From Verrucomicrobiota bacterium (GTDB lineage: Bacteria > Verrucomicrobiota > Verrucomicrobiia > Methylacidiphilales > UBA1321), in the NCBI GenBank assembly GCA_013286145.1, contig JABDGH010000002.1:46728-110727 (forward strand): 64,000 nucleotides of DNA, read 5' to 3'. The first letter of the stretch is position 1. Every line of letters begins with the position of its first letter. This document shows, in pieces, positions 52,722-61,364 of the stretch. The notes under the pieces are model-generated. The model had not been told where the DNA came from. It made no database searches and saw only the letters and a list, made by a program, of their open reading frames with translations. The translations under genes and the position numbers were made by a program.

Positions 52722-52887
52722 TGGAATTACGGAATTACGGAATTACCAAATTAAACGGAATTAACGGAATTTTTTTGGACAGGATTAAGATGATTTTAAA
52801 GGCAGGAGAAGGTTGACGGAATTACGGAACTCCTGCGGAGGGCAGTAAACGGAATTTTTGGGATGGGATTAAGATGATTAACGGGAT
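52711..52887 (+). repeat. AT-rich polar repeat, copy E
   Basis: Begins GGAGAAGTTTGATGGAATTACGG at the rsmI stop, then CCAAATTAAACGGAATTAACGG, a T-run, GGACAGGATTAAGATGATTTTAAAGG, a second GACGGAATTACGG unit and a third GGATTAAGATGATTAACGG. It contains a diverged insert (AACTCCTGCGGAGGGCAG). Confidence 0.9.
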
Positions 52888-52925
52888 TGGTTGAAGGGAA
52901 AATCCCGGTGTCTTTAAAATCAGCT

Positions 52926-54110
52926 TTATCCGATCCACGCCAGCAGGATGCCGGTGAGGAGGATGTTGGCGAGGGAGAGGGGAAGAATACCTTTCCAGCC
53001 GAGGCCCATCAACTGATCGTAGCGGAAGCGGGGAAGCGTCCAGCGTACCCAGATGAAAAGGACGATGAAGAAACAAAGCTTGAGCAGGAAGACGCAGGCG
53101 TAAATAGGGACGCTCCACCATTCGGTTTGCCAGGACATGTAGGTCTTGGAAGGAAAGCTCCAGCCGCCGAGGAAAAGGGTGACCATGAGCGACGAGGCGA
53201 CGATCATGGCGGCATATTCACCGAGGAAAAAGAGGGCGAATTTCATGGCTGAATATTCGGTGTGGTAGCCGCCGACGAGTTCCGTTTCGCTTTCGGGCAG
53301 GTCGAAGGGAAGGCGGTTGGTCTCGGCAAAGGCGGAGACGAGGAAGGTCAAAAAGGAGATGAGCATTGGAATCCAGAGGATGTAGCTGCCCCAATTTTGG
53401 TGAAGGGCAAAGAGAGGGAAGATCGCCCAGCCGTGTTCGGCTTGATACTTAATGACCTCGGTGAGGTTAAGGTTGCCCATGATGAGGAAGATGGGGATGA
53501 CCGAGAGTCCCATGGAGACTTCATAGGAGATCATCTGTGCGCTGGAGCGGATGCCGCCGAGGAACGGGTATTTCGAGTTGGAGGCCCAACCAGCAATGAC
53601 GATTCCATAGACGCTCAGTGAGGCGATAGCGAAGACAAGGAGGACGCCGATGTTGACGTCGGCGATGACACCGGGAGAGGGGATGGTGAACCCGAAGAGG
53701 GTGACCGGGGTGGTGCTGGCATAGGGAATAACGCAAATGGTGAGGAGCGCGGGCACCATGGCCATGGCGGGAGCGAGCCAGAAGTAAAATTTATTCACGT
53801 GCGCGGGAGTGAATTCCTCCTTGAGCATGAACTTGAGTGCGTCGGCGAGCGGCTGGCCGAGTCCCCACCAATTCCAATTGGGGATGGTGAACGAGCCGAT
53901 GCGGACGCCGCCGAGAGGGATGCCGACGCGGTTCGGGCCAATGCGATCCTGAATGGCGGCGCTGATCCGGCGTTCGGCCATGACGGTGTAGGAGACGAGG
54001 CCGAGGATGACGTTGACGACGATGAAGATTTTGATGGCCGTGATAAAAACGTCGGGCACCCACAAGGGGACGCTTGAGGGCATGTCGGCGAAGAAGAGGG
54101 TGGGGATCAT
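52926..54110 (-). CDS. nuoH: NADH-quinone oxidoreductase subunit H
   Basis: NuoH is the membrane subunit that links the Q-site to the proton-pumping arm of complex I. The 394-residue protein has eight to nine membrane helices and the conserved loops RIGPNRVGIPLGG, WWGLGQPLADALKFMLKEEFTP and ETNRLPFDLPESETELVGGYHTEYSAMKFA. It is the last complex I gene of the cluster in this window. The gap to the convergent rsmI is filled by copy E of the repeat. NuoI and the other membrane subunits (A, J-N) are not in this window. Confidence 0.97.
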   Translation of the reverse strand: MIPTLFFADMPSSVPLWVPDVFITAIKIFIVVNVILGLVSYTVMAERRISAAIQDRIGPNRVGIPLGGVRIGSFTIPNWNWWGLGQPLADALKFMLKEEFTPAHVNKFYFWLAPAMAMVPALLTICVIPYASTTPVTLFGFTIPSPGVIADVNIGVLLVFAIASLSVYGIVIAGWASNSKYPFLGGIRSSAQMISYEVSMGLSVIPIFLIMGNLNLTEVIKYQAEHGWAIFPLFALHQNWGSYILWIPMLISFLTFLVSAFAETNRLPFDLPESETELVGGYHTEYSAMKFALFFLGEYAAMIVASSLMVTLFLGGWSFPSKTYMSWQTEWWSVPIYACVFLLKLCFFIVLFIWVRWTLPRFRYDQLMGLGWKGILPLSLANILLTGILLAWIG

Positions 54111-54115
54111 GAAGG

Positions 54116-54248
54116 GGAAATTTTTGACGGAATTACGGAATTACCAAATTAAACTAAATTTACGGAATTTCTTGGATGGGATTAATAGGATTTGAAGGCA
54201 GGCAGAATTTTTGACGGAATTACGGAATTAACGGAATTTTTTGGATTT
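54116..54248 (+). repeat. AT-rich polar repeat, copy F
   Basis: Located between nuoG and nuoH. Reads AATTTTTGACGGAATTACGG, CCAAATTAAACTAAATTTACGG, GGATGGGATTAATAGGATTTGAAGGCAGGCAG and a second GACGGAATTACGGAATTAACGG unit. It lies antisense to the nuo transcript. Confidence 0.92.
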
Positions 54249-54251
54249 TTA

Positions 54252-55958
54252 TTAAGGTGTGGAGGCAGGTTGTTTGGAGCGATCTGCGTTCGCATTTTTA
54301 AGTTCCACGCCGAGGTCGCCGATGCGGCTTAAAGTCATGCCGGCTAGGGCGGGAGTGGCTGCAACCATTGCCTTGAAGACTTCTTCGATGGTGTAGAGAC
54401 CGTTGCCGCCGCCGAGGGCTGCTTTTAGCTGGAGCAAAATTTGCCAGTCGTCCATCGCCTGACCGGGAACGGAGATGGCTTTATTGAGGCGTTGGAGGCG
54501 TCCGGCACCGTTGACCATGGAGCCGCGTTTTTCGGCGAAGCTCGCGCCGGGTAAAACAAAATCGGCGCGTTCACTGGTGGGGCAGGGGAGAATGGATTGA
54601 ACGACGAGCAGCTTTAAATTGGCGAGCGCGGTGGCAGGCCATCCGGCATCCCCGAGAAGATTTTCGTGGAGGACGAAGAGCGCCTGGATGCGGCCGCTTT
54701 CGACGCCCTGGCGGATTTTCGCGAGAGTCTGGCCGTTATTGGAGATTCCAAAGAGGGCAACGCCGTTGCTGTTGGGATTCAGGTCGGCGCTGCGGAGGAT
54801 ACCGTCGGCGACGCCCTGGCGGGGAACGATGTCGGTGAGCACCTTGTCGCCACCGAGTACCTTGCGGACTTCGCTGAGGAGAAAGGCTTCTTCGTTGGTA
54901 AGTCTGCCCGAGGCGACGATGGCGATCTGCTCGGGCTGGAATTCGCGCAGGCGCGAGGCGACGCGGGGAATGATTTCGTCCCACGGCGTGTGGAGTTTTC
55001 CCTGGCCGACTTTGGCCGTCGGTTCGACGAGCCGCTCGGGGAGATGGATGTAATGAAAGCCGAGACGTCCCTGGTCGCACATCCACTGGGAGTTGACGGC
55101 TTCATTTTCGCGCGGTGTCTGGCGATAGACGGTTTGTTCGCGGCTGCCGATCAGGGTGTTGCAACCCGTGGCACAACCAGTGCAGATGCTCTTGGTTTCC
55201 TTGAGGAACCAGACGCGCATCTGGAAACGGAAATCCTTGCTGGTGAGCGCGCCGACGGGACAGATATCGACGGTGTTGAGCGAGTAATTATTATCGAGGC
55301 GTTTGCCCGGATGGACGGCGAGGGTGGTGTGGCTGCCGCGATCAATGAAACCGAGGACGTCGTCTTCAACCGTCTCCTTGGAGAAGCGGATGCAACGCGA
55401 GCACATGATGCAGCGTTCGTCATCGAGAACGATTCGCTCGCCGATATCGACACGCTTTGGTTTCTTGACCTTTTCGTCGGTGAAGCGGCTGCCTTCCGCG
55501 CCGTACTGGACGGAGTATTCCTGGAGTTTGCATTCACCGGCCTGGTCGCAAATGGGGCAGTCGAGGGGATGATTGATGAGGAGAAATTCCATGACGCCTT
55601 CGCGGCATTCCTTGACCATGGGCGATTCGGTGCGGATGCCCATGCCCTCGGAGATCATGGTAGCGCAGCCGATTTGCGGGCGGGGTATCCAGTTGAGTTC
55701 GGGTTTGCCATCGGCGGCGAGAACTGGTTTGCGCTCGGCATCGAGCTTGGGTGTGCCCATTTCGACCAGGCACATGCGGCAGTTGCCGGAGATGGAGAGC
55801 TTGGGATGGTAACAATAGTGGGGGATGAATTTGCTCGCGCGGCGGGCGACCTCGACGACGTTGAGGCCCTTGGGAAACTGCATCCAGACGCCATCGACCT
55901 GGACGTTGAGCATCGGGGCGTCGGCGGGAGTGATGTCGTGATTGAACGGATTCTTCAT
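54252..55958 (-). CDS. nuoG: NADH-quinone oxidoreductase subunit G (short form)
   Basis: NuoG holds three to four Fe-S clusters in the peripheral arm. The N-terminus shows the [2Fe-2S] site (YHPKLSISGNCRMCLVEMG), the His-plus-Cys site (HPLDCPICDQAGECKLQEYS) and a CIMCSRC-type [4Fe-4S] pair followed by TGCATGC. The molybdopterin-like domain is reduced: at 568 residues the protein is much shorter than E. coli NuoG (about 900). The C-terminal part shows LPGASFAEKRGSMVNGAGRLQRLNKAI. Cofactor-free evolution of this domain is known for NuoG. Confidence 0.96.
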   Translation of the reverse strand: MKNPFNHDITPADAPMLNVQVDGVWMQFPKGLNVVEVARRASKFIPHYCYHPKLSISGNCRMCLVEMGTPKLDAERKPVLAADGKPELNWIPRPQIGCATMISEGMGIRTESPMVKECREGVMEFLLINHPLDCPICDQAGECKLQEYSVQYGAEGSRFTDEKVKKPKRVDIGERIVLDDERCIMCSRCIRFSKETVEDDVLGFIDRGSHTTLAVHPGKRLDNNYSLNTVDICPVGALTSKDFRFQMRVWFLKETKSICTGCATGCNTLIGSREQTVYRQTPRENEAVNSQWMCDQGRLGFHYIHLPERLVEPTAKVGQGKLHTPWDEIIPRVASRLREFQPEQIAIVASGRLTNEEAFLLSEVRKVLGGDKVLTDIVPRQGVADGILRSADLNPNSNGVALFGISNNGQTLAKIRQGVESGRIQALFVLHENLLGDAGWPATALANLKLLVVQSILPCPTSERADFVLPGASFAEKRGSMVNGAGRLQRLNKAISVPGQAMDDWQILLQLKAALGGGNGLYTIEEVFKAMVAATPALAGMTLSRIGDLGVELKNANADRSKQPASTP

Positions 55959-56046
55959 TCGAGGTGTTCTTTGCGAGGGTCGGACAAATTTCGTTGCGCC
56001 AGACCTTGGAAGATCCGGCGCAACATAATTAAGTTTTTAGATCAGA

Positions 56047-56184
56047 TTAGGAATTCGGATGAACGGGTTCCGGGGCGGGAGCCGGTGGCGGTGGTGGCGG
56101 AGCGGGATGATCGCAGGCGGAGAGCAGCGCGGATGAAAAGGTCACCGCACAGATCAACACGAGGAGTTTAAGATACGATTTCAT
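56047..56184 (-). CDS. small proline-rich lipoprotein inside the nuo cluster
   Basis: From ATG 56184 the 45-residue product reads MKSYLKLLVLICAVTFSSALLSAC, a lipoprotein signal with lipobox LSAC, followed by a Pro/Ala tail (DHPAPPPPPPAPAPEPVHPNS). It is in the track only as the tail of a longer, wrongly started ORF. It lies between nuoF and nuoG on the same strand. Mature sequence is too short to hold a fold, so it may be an envelope anchor or spacer. Confidence 0.65.
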   Translation of the reverse strand: MKSYLKLLVLICAVTFSSALLSACDHPAPPPPPPAPAPEPVHPNS

Positions 56185-56263
56185 ATGTTTTATGGCTTGG
56201 TTTTGGGTTCGAATGACAGGCGTTATATTAGTAAGAAGCAGATGCAGGGCAAGGCCGTGATTT

Positions 56264-57655
56264 TTAAACCGGCTCCAGTTTTTTTGACGAGGCGGAGCCA
56301 ATGGTTGATTTTTTATTCGCCGACGCGCCATTGCCGAGGGCGTGGGCTTCAAATTCATTTTTAAACTTGCTGACAAAACTTTGCACGGGCCACGCGCAGG
56401 CTTCACCAAAAGCGCAAATCGTCTTCCCGGCAATATTGTCGGCGACGTTTGTGAGGAGACTCACGTCGTCGGGATGACCGCGTCCGTTCATCAGCCGGTC
56501 TGAAATCTTTTTCATCCAGAGCGAGCCTTCGCGGCAGGGGGTGCATTGGCCGCACGATTCGTGGGCGTAGAAAGTGGAGATATTGGCGAGGCACTCGACC
56601 ATGTTGCGGCTGTCGTCCATGACGATGATGCCGCCGCTGCCCGCCATGGAACCTGCCGCTGCGAGAGTATCGAAATCGAGGGGGATGTCTTCCAGGCCGA
56701 TTTCTTTTTCCTCCATCGTGCCGTCGGCTTTCTTGCTCTTGATCTTGTAGCGTTCGCCCGCCTTGAGGACTTTGGCCGAGGAGCCGCCGGGAATGATGGC
56801 CTTGAGCTTGCGCCCGCCACGGATGCCGCCGCAAACATCGTTGATGAGTTCACCGAGGGTGAGCGCGCCGACTTCAAATTCAAAGTAGCCGGGCTTTTCG
56901 ACGTCGCCACTGACGCAGAGGAGTCGCGTACCGGTGTTGTTTGGTTTGCCGAGCTTGGCGTAGGCGGCACCGCCCATTGCGACGATGTGCTTGATGTTGC
57001 AGAGGGTCTCGACGTTGTTGACGATGGTGGGGCACATGTAGAGACCGAGCACCGCCGGGAAATAGGGAGGCTTGATGCGTGGGTAGGCGCGTTTGCCTTC
57101 GAGCGATTCAATCAGGCCGGTTTCTTCGCCGCAAATATAGGCACCCGCGCCGCGATGGACGTAGATTTCGAGGTCGTAGGCAGTACCGGCGATGCCTTTG
57201 CCGAGGAAGTTTTTGGCCTTGGCTTCCGCAATCGCTTTCTCAAGGATTTTCGCGCCGAGCGTGAATTCACCCCGGATATAGATGTAGGCGAGATGGACGT
57301 TGTTGGCGTAACAGGCGATGATCATGCCTTCGAGAAGCTGATGCGGATCCTTGTAGATGATCTGGCGATCCTTGAAGGTGCCGGGCTCCGATTCATCGGC
57401 GTTGCAGATGAGATAAACGGGCTTGGTATTTTTGGTGGGGTCGATGAAGCCCCACTTCATGCCGCAGGAAAATCCGGCACCGCCACGTCCGCGCAGGGCG
57501 GAGGTCTTCACTTCGGCAACGATCTCGGGGCCCTTCATGGTGAGGGCTTTTTTCAGGTCGTTATACCCGCCGACTTTTAGATAGCAGTCGATATCGACGG
57601 TGTATCCGGGTTCGTCGATGTGCTTGAAGATGAGTCTGTTTTCGGCGATGGGCAT
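56264..57655 (-). CDS. nuoF: NADH-quinone oxidoreductase subunit F
   Basis: NuoF binds FMN and NADH and passes electrons to the N3 [4Fe-4S] cluster. The 463-residue protein has LRGRGGAGFSCGMKWGFI (nucleotide/FMN binding), NADESEPGTFKDRQI, GAGAYICGEETGLIESLEG and the cluster motif ESCGQCTPCREGSLWM with the fourth Cys in ICAFGEACAWP. Length and order are normal. The gene is preceded by copy G of the repeat and followed by the small lipoprotein. Confidence 0.97.
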   Translation of the reverse strand: MPIAENRLIFKHIDEPGYTVDIDCYLKVGGYNDLKKALTMKGPEIVAEVKTSALRGRGGAGFSCGMKWGFIDPTKNTKPVYLICNADESEPGTFKDRQIIYKDPHQLLEGMIIACYANNVHLAYIYIRGEFTLGAKILEKAIAEAKAKNFLGKGIAGTAYDLEIYVHRGAGAYICGEETGLIESLEGKRAYPRIKPPYFPAVLGLYMCPTIVNNVETLCNIKHIVAMGGAAYAKLGKPNNTGTRLLCVSGDVEKPGYFEFEVGALTLGELINDVCGGIRGGRKLKAIIPGGSSAKVLKAGERYKIKSKKADGTMEEKEIGLEDIPLDFDTLAAAGSMAGSGGIIVMDDSRNMVECLANISTFYAHESCGQCTPCREGSLWMKKISDRLMNGRGHPDDVSLLTNVADNIAGKTICAFGEACAWPVQSFVSKFKNEFEAHALGNGASANKKSTIGSASSKKLEPV

Positions 57656-57789
57656 AAAAATTTTGACGGAATTACGGAATTACCAAATTAAACGGAATTA
57701 ACGGAATTTTTTGGATGGGATTAATAAGATTAAGATGATTTTAAAGGCAGGAGAAGTTTGACGGAATTACGGAATTAACGAAATTAGGA
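57656..57789 (+). repeat. AT-rich polar repeat, copy G
   Basis: Just upstream of nuoF, in antisense orientation to it. Reads TTTTGACGGAATTACGG, CCAAATTAAACGGAATTAACGG, GGATGGGATTAATAAGATTAAGATG, AAAGGCAGGAGAAGTTTGACGGAATTACGG. The GGAGAAGTTTGA string equals the end of rsmI. Confidence 0.92.
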
Positions 57790-57807
57790 CTGAAGGTTGG
57801 GAGAAAC

Positions 57808-58122
57808 TCATTTAGTGACGTTGGTATTCGTTGTTTGAAACATGCCGCGACAAATTAATCTGGCGAGTGGGCCACTCAGCACAAACATGATGACCGCAGT
57901 GAGGGCATGAAATGTGATCTCCGTTACGTAAGCTTGGATGGAATGCTTCTGATACGAAGTTGGTAAATCCGAATTGGCCAAGTAACTCCTATCAAGCTCA
58001 AGAAGACAGAGATAATGGAAGGTAAGTAGGACGAATTGAAACCCAATGATGCGAAACGACACAGTTGCGAGCAATTCAATCAATCTTCTCGTAAGTAGTT
58101 CATTAACATGCATGTCCTTCAT
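57808..58122 (-). CDS. hypothetical small membrane protein between nuoE and nuoF
   Basis: The 104-residue protein has two membrane helices (SFRIIGFQFVLLTFHYLCLL and FHALTAVIMFVLSGPLARLI) joined by a short polar loop. A strong AGGAGG lies 3 bases before ATG 58122 and 12 before the next in-frame ATG at 58113 (MHVNELL), so the latter may be the real start. It is AT-richer than the nuo genes. I recognise no family. Its position argues for a role linked to the membrane or to complex I, but it could be an insertion. Confidence 0.6.
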   Translation of the reverse strand: MKDMHVNELLTRRLIELLATVSFRIIGFQFVLLTFHYLCLLELDRSYLANSDLPTSYQKHSIQAYVTEITFHALTAVIMFVLSGPLARLICRGMFQTTNTNVTK

Positions 58123-58176
58123 GTTCCTCCTACCTGAAATAGGTGTGCCTTTAAAATCATGTTAATCATATCAAAA

Positions 58177-58749
58177 TCATTTGTATTTGAGGAGGAGTTC
58201 GTCGGCGCGGCGTTGGGTGACGTTTTCGTGGAAGTCGTCGTTGATCATGATGACGGGCGCGGTGCCGCAGGAGGCGATGCATTCGACAAACTCGACGGAG
58301 TATTTGCCGTCGGGACTGGTGGCGAGGCCGTGGGCATCAGGCTCTCCGACTTTGCATTCCTGGCGGAGGTAATCGCAAAGCGCGTAACTGCCCGCCATGG
58401 CGCAGGAGAGGGTGCGGCAAACCTTGATCAGCGTTTTGCCCGCCGGGTGCTGGCGGAACATGGGGTAGAAGGTGACGAGCTCGAGGATGTTGATGGCTTG
58501 CAGGTCGAGCTTGGCGGCGATCCACGCGATGCCTTCCGGCGAGATGTAGCCGAAGGTTTCCTGCCAGAGGTGGAGGAGGGGGAGGGAGGCACTGCGCTTG
58601 GAGACGGGATAGTGGGTGATCAATTCGTCGGCCTGCGCTTCAAAGCCCTTGGGCAAAGCGGTTGGGGCGTGATGATGATCTGGAGCGCCGGGATAGACGG
58701 TTCCGGGGAGGATCGATTGGGTGGAGGGGGTGACGACAGGATTGCTCAT
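58177..58749 (-). CDS. nuoE: NADH-quinone oxidoreductase subunit E
   Basis: NuoE carries the N1a [2Fe-2S] cluster and belongs to the NADH-dehydrogenase module with NuoF and NuoG. The 190-residue protein has the thioredoxin-like ferredoxin signature: VCRTLSCAMAGSYAL (C-x4-C) and ECIASCGTAPVI (C-x3-C). The N-terminal helical domain shows LPLLHLWQETFGYISPEGIAWIA. Its ATG overlaps the stop of the upstream 112-residue gene by 4 bases. Confidence 0.97.
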   Translation of the reverse strand: MSNPVVTPSTQSILPGTVYPGAPDHHHAPTALPKGFEAQADELITHYPVSKRSASLPLLHLWQETFGYISPEGIAWIAAKLDLQAINILELVTFYPMFRQHPAGKTLIKVCRTLSCAMAGSYALCDYLRQECKVGEPDAHGLATSPDGKYSVEFVECIASCGTAPVIMINDDFHENVTQRRADELLLKYK

Positions 58750-59084
58750 GATTTGGTTGGGGAGGGGATCGCAGTATGGTCAACAACTCCGTTAACAAAG
58801 ATAACTTGGAAGTCTCCGCCGAGTGGATAAGTAGGATAATGGTAGACATCGCCAACTATGCCGGTCGATTCAGCGTGTTCGATTCGGAGAGGCTGTCCCA
58901 TAAGTTGCTCAACTTTGGCTATCGAGAGAGGTGGCTTCGTCTCGTTGATTTTCTCGAAAGAGGACAGAAATTTTGCCGACTTCATCGCCATCAGCACAGG
59001 AGGCACAAGCCAGATGGCAAGGGCGATGATAATCGACGCGGTAATTAGCGCCGAAAAAGTCATGATCTTCTGCATAGGAATCAT
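58746..59084 (-). CDS. divergent BamE-fold-like membrane protein, fourth in the nuoD-nuoE insert
   Basis: The 112-residue protein has one N-terminal helix (MTFSALITASIIIALAIWLVPPVLMAM). The C-terminal part shows SIAKVEQLMGQPLRIEHAES then YHYPTYPLGGDFQVIFVNGVV, which follows the BamE/SmpA pattern (helix, G-x-P, strands ending in IFxNxKV) but is diverged and not a lipoprotein. It starts within the stop of the BamE-like gene upstream and overlaps nuoE's ATG by 4 bases. I take it as a distant paralogue of the three genes before it. Confidence 0.65.
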   Translation of the reverse strand: MIPMQKIMTFSALITASIIIALAIWLVPPVLMAMKSAKFLSSFEKINETKPPLSIAKVEQLMGQPLRIEHAESTGIVGDVYHYPTYPLGGDFQVIFVNGVVDHTAIPSPTKS

Positions 59085-59377
59085 TTGAATTCGCCCTCCC
59101 TGGCCATGACCTTGTCATTGATGAAAACGATTTTCACATCGGCGGAACTGGTATGATACGTATAGGTCATGCTGCTAAGACCGAGCGCACCTTGAGTTTG
59201 AACGTCGGTGGGCGTGCCAAGGATCGCTTTGACTTCGTCGGTGGTCATGCCGTTGTGAACTTTTTGCAGGTTGTCGGAGGTGAGCTTCGAGCAGGCCGTG
59301 AAGAGCAGGGTGACGGCGAATAGCAGCGTCATCGTAAAGTGCCCCCGGTTCAATCGTATCGCTACAGGTGAGATCAT
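59081..59377 (-). CDS. BamE/SmpA-like lipoprotein, third in the nuoD-nuoE insert
   Basis: The 98-residue protein has a lipoprotein signal MTLLFAVTLLFTAC (ATG at residue 16 may be the true start) and the body LQKVHNGMTTDEVKAILGTPTDV, with TYTYHTSSADVKIVFINDKV. This matches the BamE/OmlA fold (GMT..EV...LG.P) that in Proteobacteria is an accessory of the outer-membrane assembly machine. Its ATG overlaps the previous stop by 4 bases. It is one of three close paralogues. Confidence 0.85.
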   Translation of the reverse strand: MISPVAIRLNRGHFTMTLLFAVTLLFTACSKLTSDNLQKVHNGMTTDEVKAILGTPTDVQTQGALGLSSMTYTYHTSSADVKIVFINDKVMAREGEFK

Positions 59378-59715
59378 TTGAAAGTGCCCTCTGTGGAAAC
59401 TACCTTGTCCCCGATAAAAACGACTCCTACGTCAACTGAAGAAATGCGATAAAGATACGTGATTTTGTCTTCGAGTTTCCGGGCCGGATAGTTTGGTGCA
59501 CTAGGATTAGGGTCGTACATTTGTGTCGTAAAAACTGTCGATTTGCCCAGAATGGCCTCCACTTCACTTCTTGTCATGCCGTTGTGAATTTTTTTGAAAT
59601 TGGACTCGGTGAGCTTAGGACTCGAGATGCAGGCCGTGAAGAGCAGGGTGATGGCGAATAGCAGCCCCATCGTAAAGTTGCCCCGGCTCAATCGTTTTGC
59701 TACAGGTGAAATCAT
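59374..59715 (-). CDS. BamE/SmpA-like lipoprotein, second in the nuoD-nuoE insert
   Basis: The 113-residue paralogue reads MGLLFAITLLFTAC at its signal and FKKIHNGMTRSEVEAILGKSTVF with KITYLYRISSVDVGVVFIGDKVVSTEGTFK in the body. It shares the N-terminal MISPVAKRL(S)RGNF with the next gene downstream, the repeated DNA marking a tandem duplication. It overlaps both neighbours by 4 bases. Confidence 0.85.
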   Translation of the reverse strand: MISPVAKRLSRGNFTMGLLFAITLLFTACISSPKLTESNFKKIHNGMTRSEVEAILGKSTVFTTQMYDPNPSAPNYPARKLEDKITYLYRISSVDVGVVFIGDKVVSTEGTFK

Positions 59716-60116
59716 TTGAAGGTGCCCTCCGTAGCAGTGACTTTTTCCCCGAGAAAAATGATTTTTATGTCAGAGGAAGAGGTGTGATAGAAATAAGTGA
59801 TCTTGTTCTTGAGCTTACTGGCCAGATAGTCCTGGTAGTCTGGTGCATCCGGAGAGGGCTGGCGGCTGAGATAACTATTTCTTTCCTCAAAAACAATTGG
59901 GCTGCCAAGGATCGCTTTGACTTCGTCCGTGGTCATGCCGTTCTGGATTTTCTTGAAATTGGACTCGGTGAGTTTAGAGCAACTCGTTATAAACAGAGCG
60001 AGAGCCAATAAGATTCCCATCGCAAGATTGCCCTGATTGAGTCGGGCTTTCTGAGTAAAATAGTTAGAGATCCCTCGATAAAATCGAGATGACATAAAAT
60101 TTTTCATCGGTCGCAT
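59712..60116 (-). CDS. BamE/SmpA-like lipoprotein, first in the nuoD-nuoE insert
   Basis: The 134-residue paralogue has a longer N-terminus (MRPMKNFMSSRFYRG...) before the signal MGILLALALFITSC. It then reads FKKIQNGMTTDEVKAILGSPIVF and KITYFYHTSSSDIKIIFLGEKV. It starts 13 bases inside the nuoD 3' end, so it is translated from the same message as nuoD. An internal start near the signal (residue 33) cannot be excluded. Confidence 0.83.
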   Translation of the reverse strand: MRPMKNFMSSRFYRGISNYFTQKARLNQGNLAMGILLALALFITSCSKLTESNFKKIQNGMTTDEVKAILGSPIVFEERNSYLSRQPSPDAPDYQDYLASKLKNKITYFYHTSSSDIKIIFLGEKVTATEGTFK

Positions 60117-61354
60117 TCTCCCATGACGAAATCGAGGCTGCCGAGGATGGCGACGACGTCAGCCATCATGTGGCCGGGCAGGAGTTTCGAGAGGATGCTC
60201 AGGTTGACGAAGGAGGGGGAGCGAATCTTCATCCGGTAAGGAACGCCGCCGCCCTTGCTGTTGATGTAGAAGCCGAGTTCGCCCTTCGGATTTTCCGCGC
60301 CGAAATAGACTTCGCCGACGGGGGCCTGGATGCCCTCGGTGACGAGGATGAACTGGTGGATGAGTTCCTCCATCTTGGTGAGGACTTTGTCCTTGCGGGG
60401 GAGGAAGCCCTTGCCGTCGCCGATGTTGATCGGGCCGGTGGGAATGTGGCTGAGAGCCTGTTCGAGGATGCGGGTGCTTTGGCGCAATTCCTCCAGGCGG
60501 CAGAGATAGCGGTCGTAGCAATCACCGACCGAGCCGACCGGCACCGAGAAGCCATACTCGGAGTAGGTGAGATAAGGACGATCCTTGCGGATGTCATAAT
60601 AGACACCGGAACCGCGAAGGTTGGGTCCCGTGAGGCCGAAGTCGATGGCGTCTTCCTTGGAAATGATTCCGATGCCCTTATTGCGATCGACGAAAATCTT
60701 GTTGCGGCTCAGGAGTTGATCGAGTTCGTCGATCTTGCCCTTGAACTGTTCGACGAAAGCCTTGGCCTGATCGATAAACCCGGGGGGCAGATCGCGGATT
60801 TGTCCGCCGATGCGGGTGTAGCTGGTGGTGAAGCGCGCACCAGTGAGGAGTTCGATGAGATTGTAGATTTTTTCGCGCTCGGTGAAGATATAGAGGAAGA
60901 CGGTCATTGCGCCGCAATCCATGGCGAGCGCGCCCATGCCGAGGAGATGCGCGGAGATGCGGGCGAGTTCGCAGCAGATGACGCGGATGACCTGGCCTCG
61001 TGGTGGAATGGTCCAGCCCATGAGTTTTTCAACTGCGAGGGCATAGGCGACGTTGCTGGCGAGGGGGGCGAGGTAGTCGAGCCGATCCGTGTAGGGCACG
61101 AATTGGTTATAGGTCATGTTCTCGGCGATTTTTTCGTCGCCGCGATGGAGGTAGCCGATGTCGGGCACGGCGCGGGTGACGATTTCACCGTCAAGTTCGA
61201 GCAGGACGCGAAGGACGCCGTGCGTACTCGGGTGCGATGGCCCCAGGTTGAGCATGAGCTTGTCGCCCATTTTTCCGTTTCCGGCCTGGACTTGCTCGAA
61301 TTGTTGCGCGGCGCGCATGACGCTATCGGGTGTTTCGAGGAGGGTTTCGGGCAT
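60104..61354 (-). CDS. nuoD: NADH-quinone oxidoreductase subunit D
   Basis: NuoD forms the quinone-binding pocket with NuoB. The 416-residue protein has LNLGPSHPSTHGVLRVLLELDGE at its start, then GYLHRGDEKIAENMTYNQFVPYTDRLDYLA and a C-terminal PGHMMADVVAILGSLDFVMGECDR. It is separate from NuoC (no fusion). The 3' end overlaps the first BamE-like gene by 13 bases. Confidence 0.97.
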   Translation of the reverse strand: MPETLLETPDSVMRAAQQFEQVQAGNGKMGDKLMLNLGPSHPSTHGVLRVLLELDGEIVTRAVPDIGYLHRGDEKIAENMTYNQFVPYTDRLDYLAPLASNVAYALAVEKLMGWTIPPRGQVIRVICCELARISAHLLGMGALAMDCGAMTVFLYIFTEREKIYNLIELLTGARFTTSYTRIGGQIRDLPPGFIDQAKAFVEQFKGKIDELDQLLSRNKIFVDRNKGIGIISKEDAIDFGLTGPNLRGSGVYYDIRKDRPYLTYSEYGFSVPVGSVGDCYDRYLCRLEELRQSTRILEQALSHIPTGPINIGDGKGFLPRKDKVLTKMEELIHQFILVTEGIQAPVGEVYFGAENPKGELGFYINSKGGGVPYRMKIRSPSFVNLSILSKLLPGHMMADVVAILGSLDFVMGECDR

Positions 61355-61364
61355 AAATCTGAAG

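Noticed and set aside
54666-56171. 501-residue plus-strand ORF opposite nuoG
   Set aside because: The minus-strand NuoG has all Fe-S motifs. The plus frame is an Asp/Glu/Gly-rich shadow.
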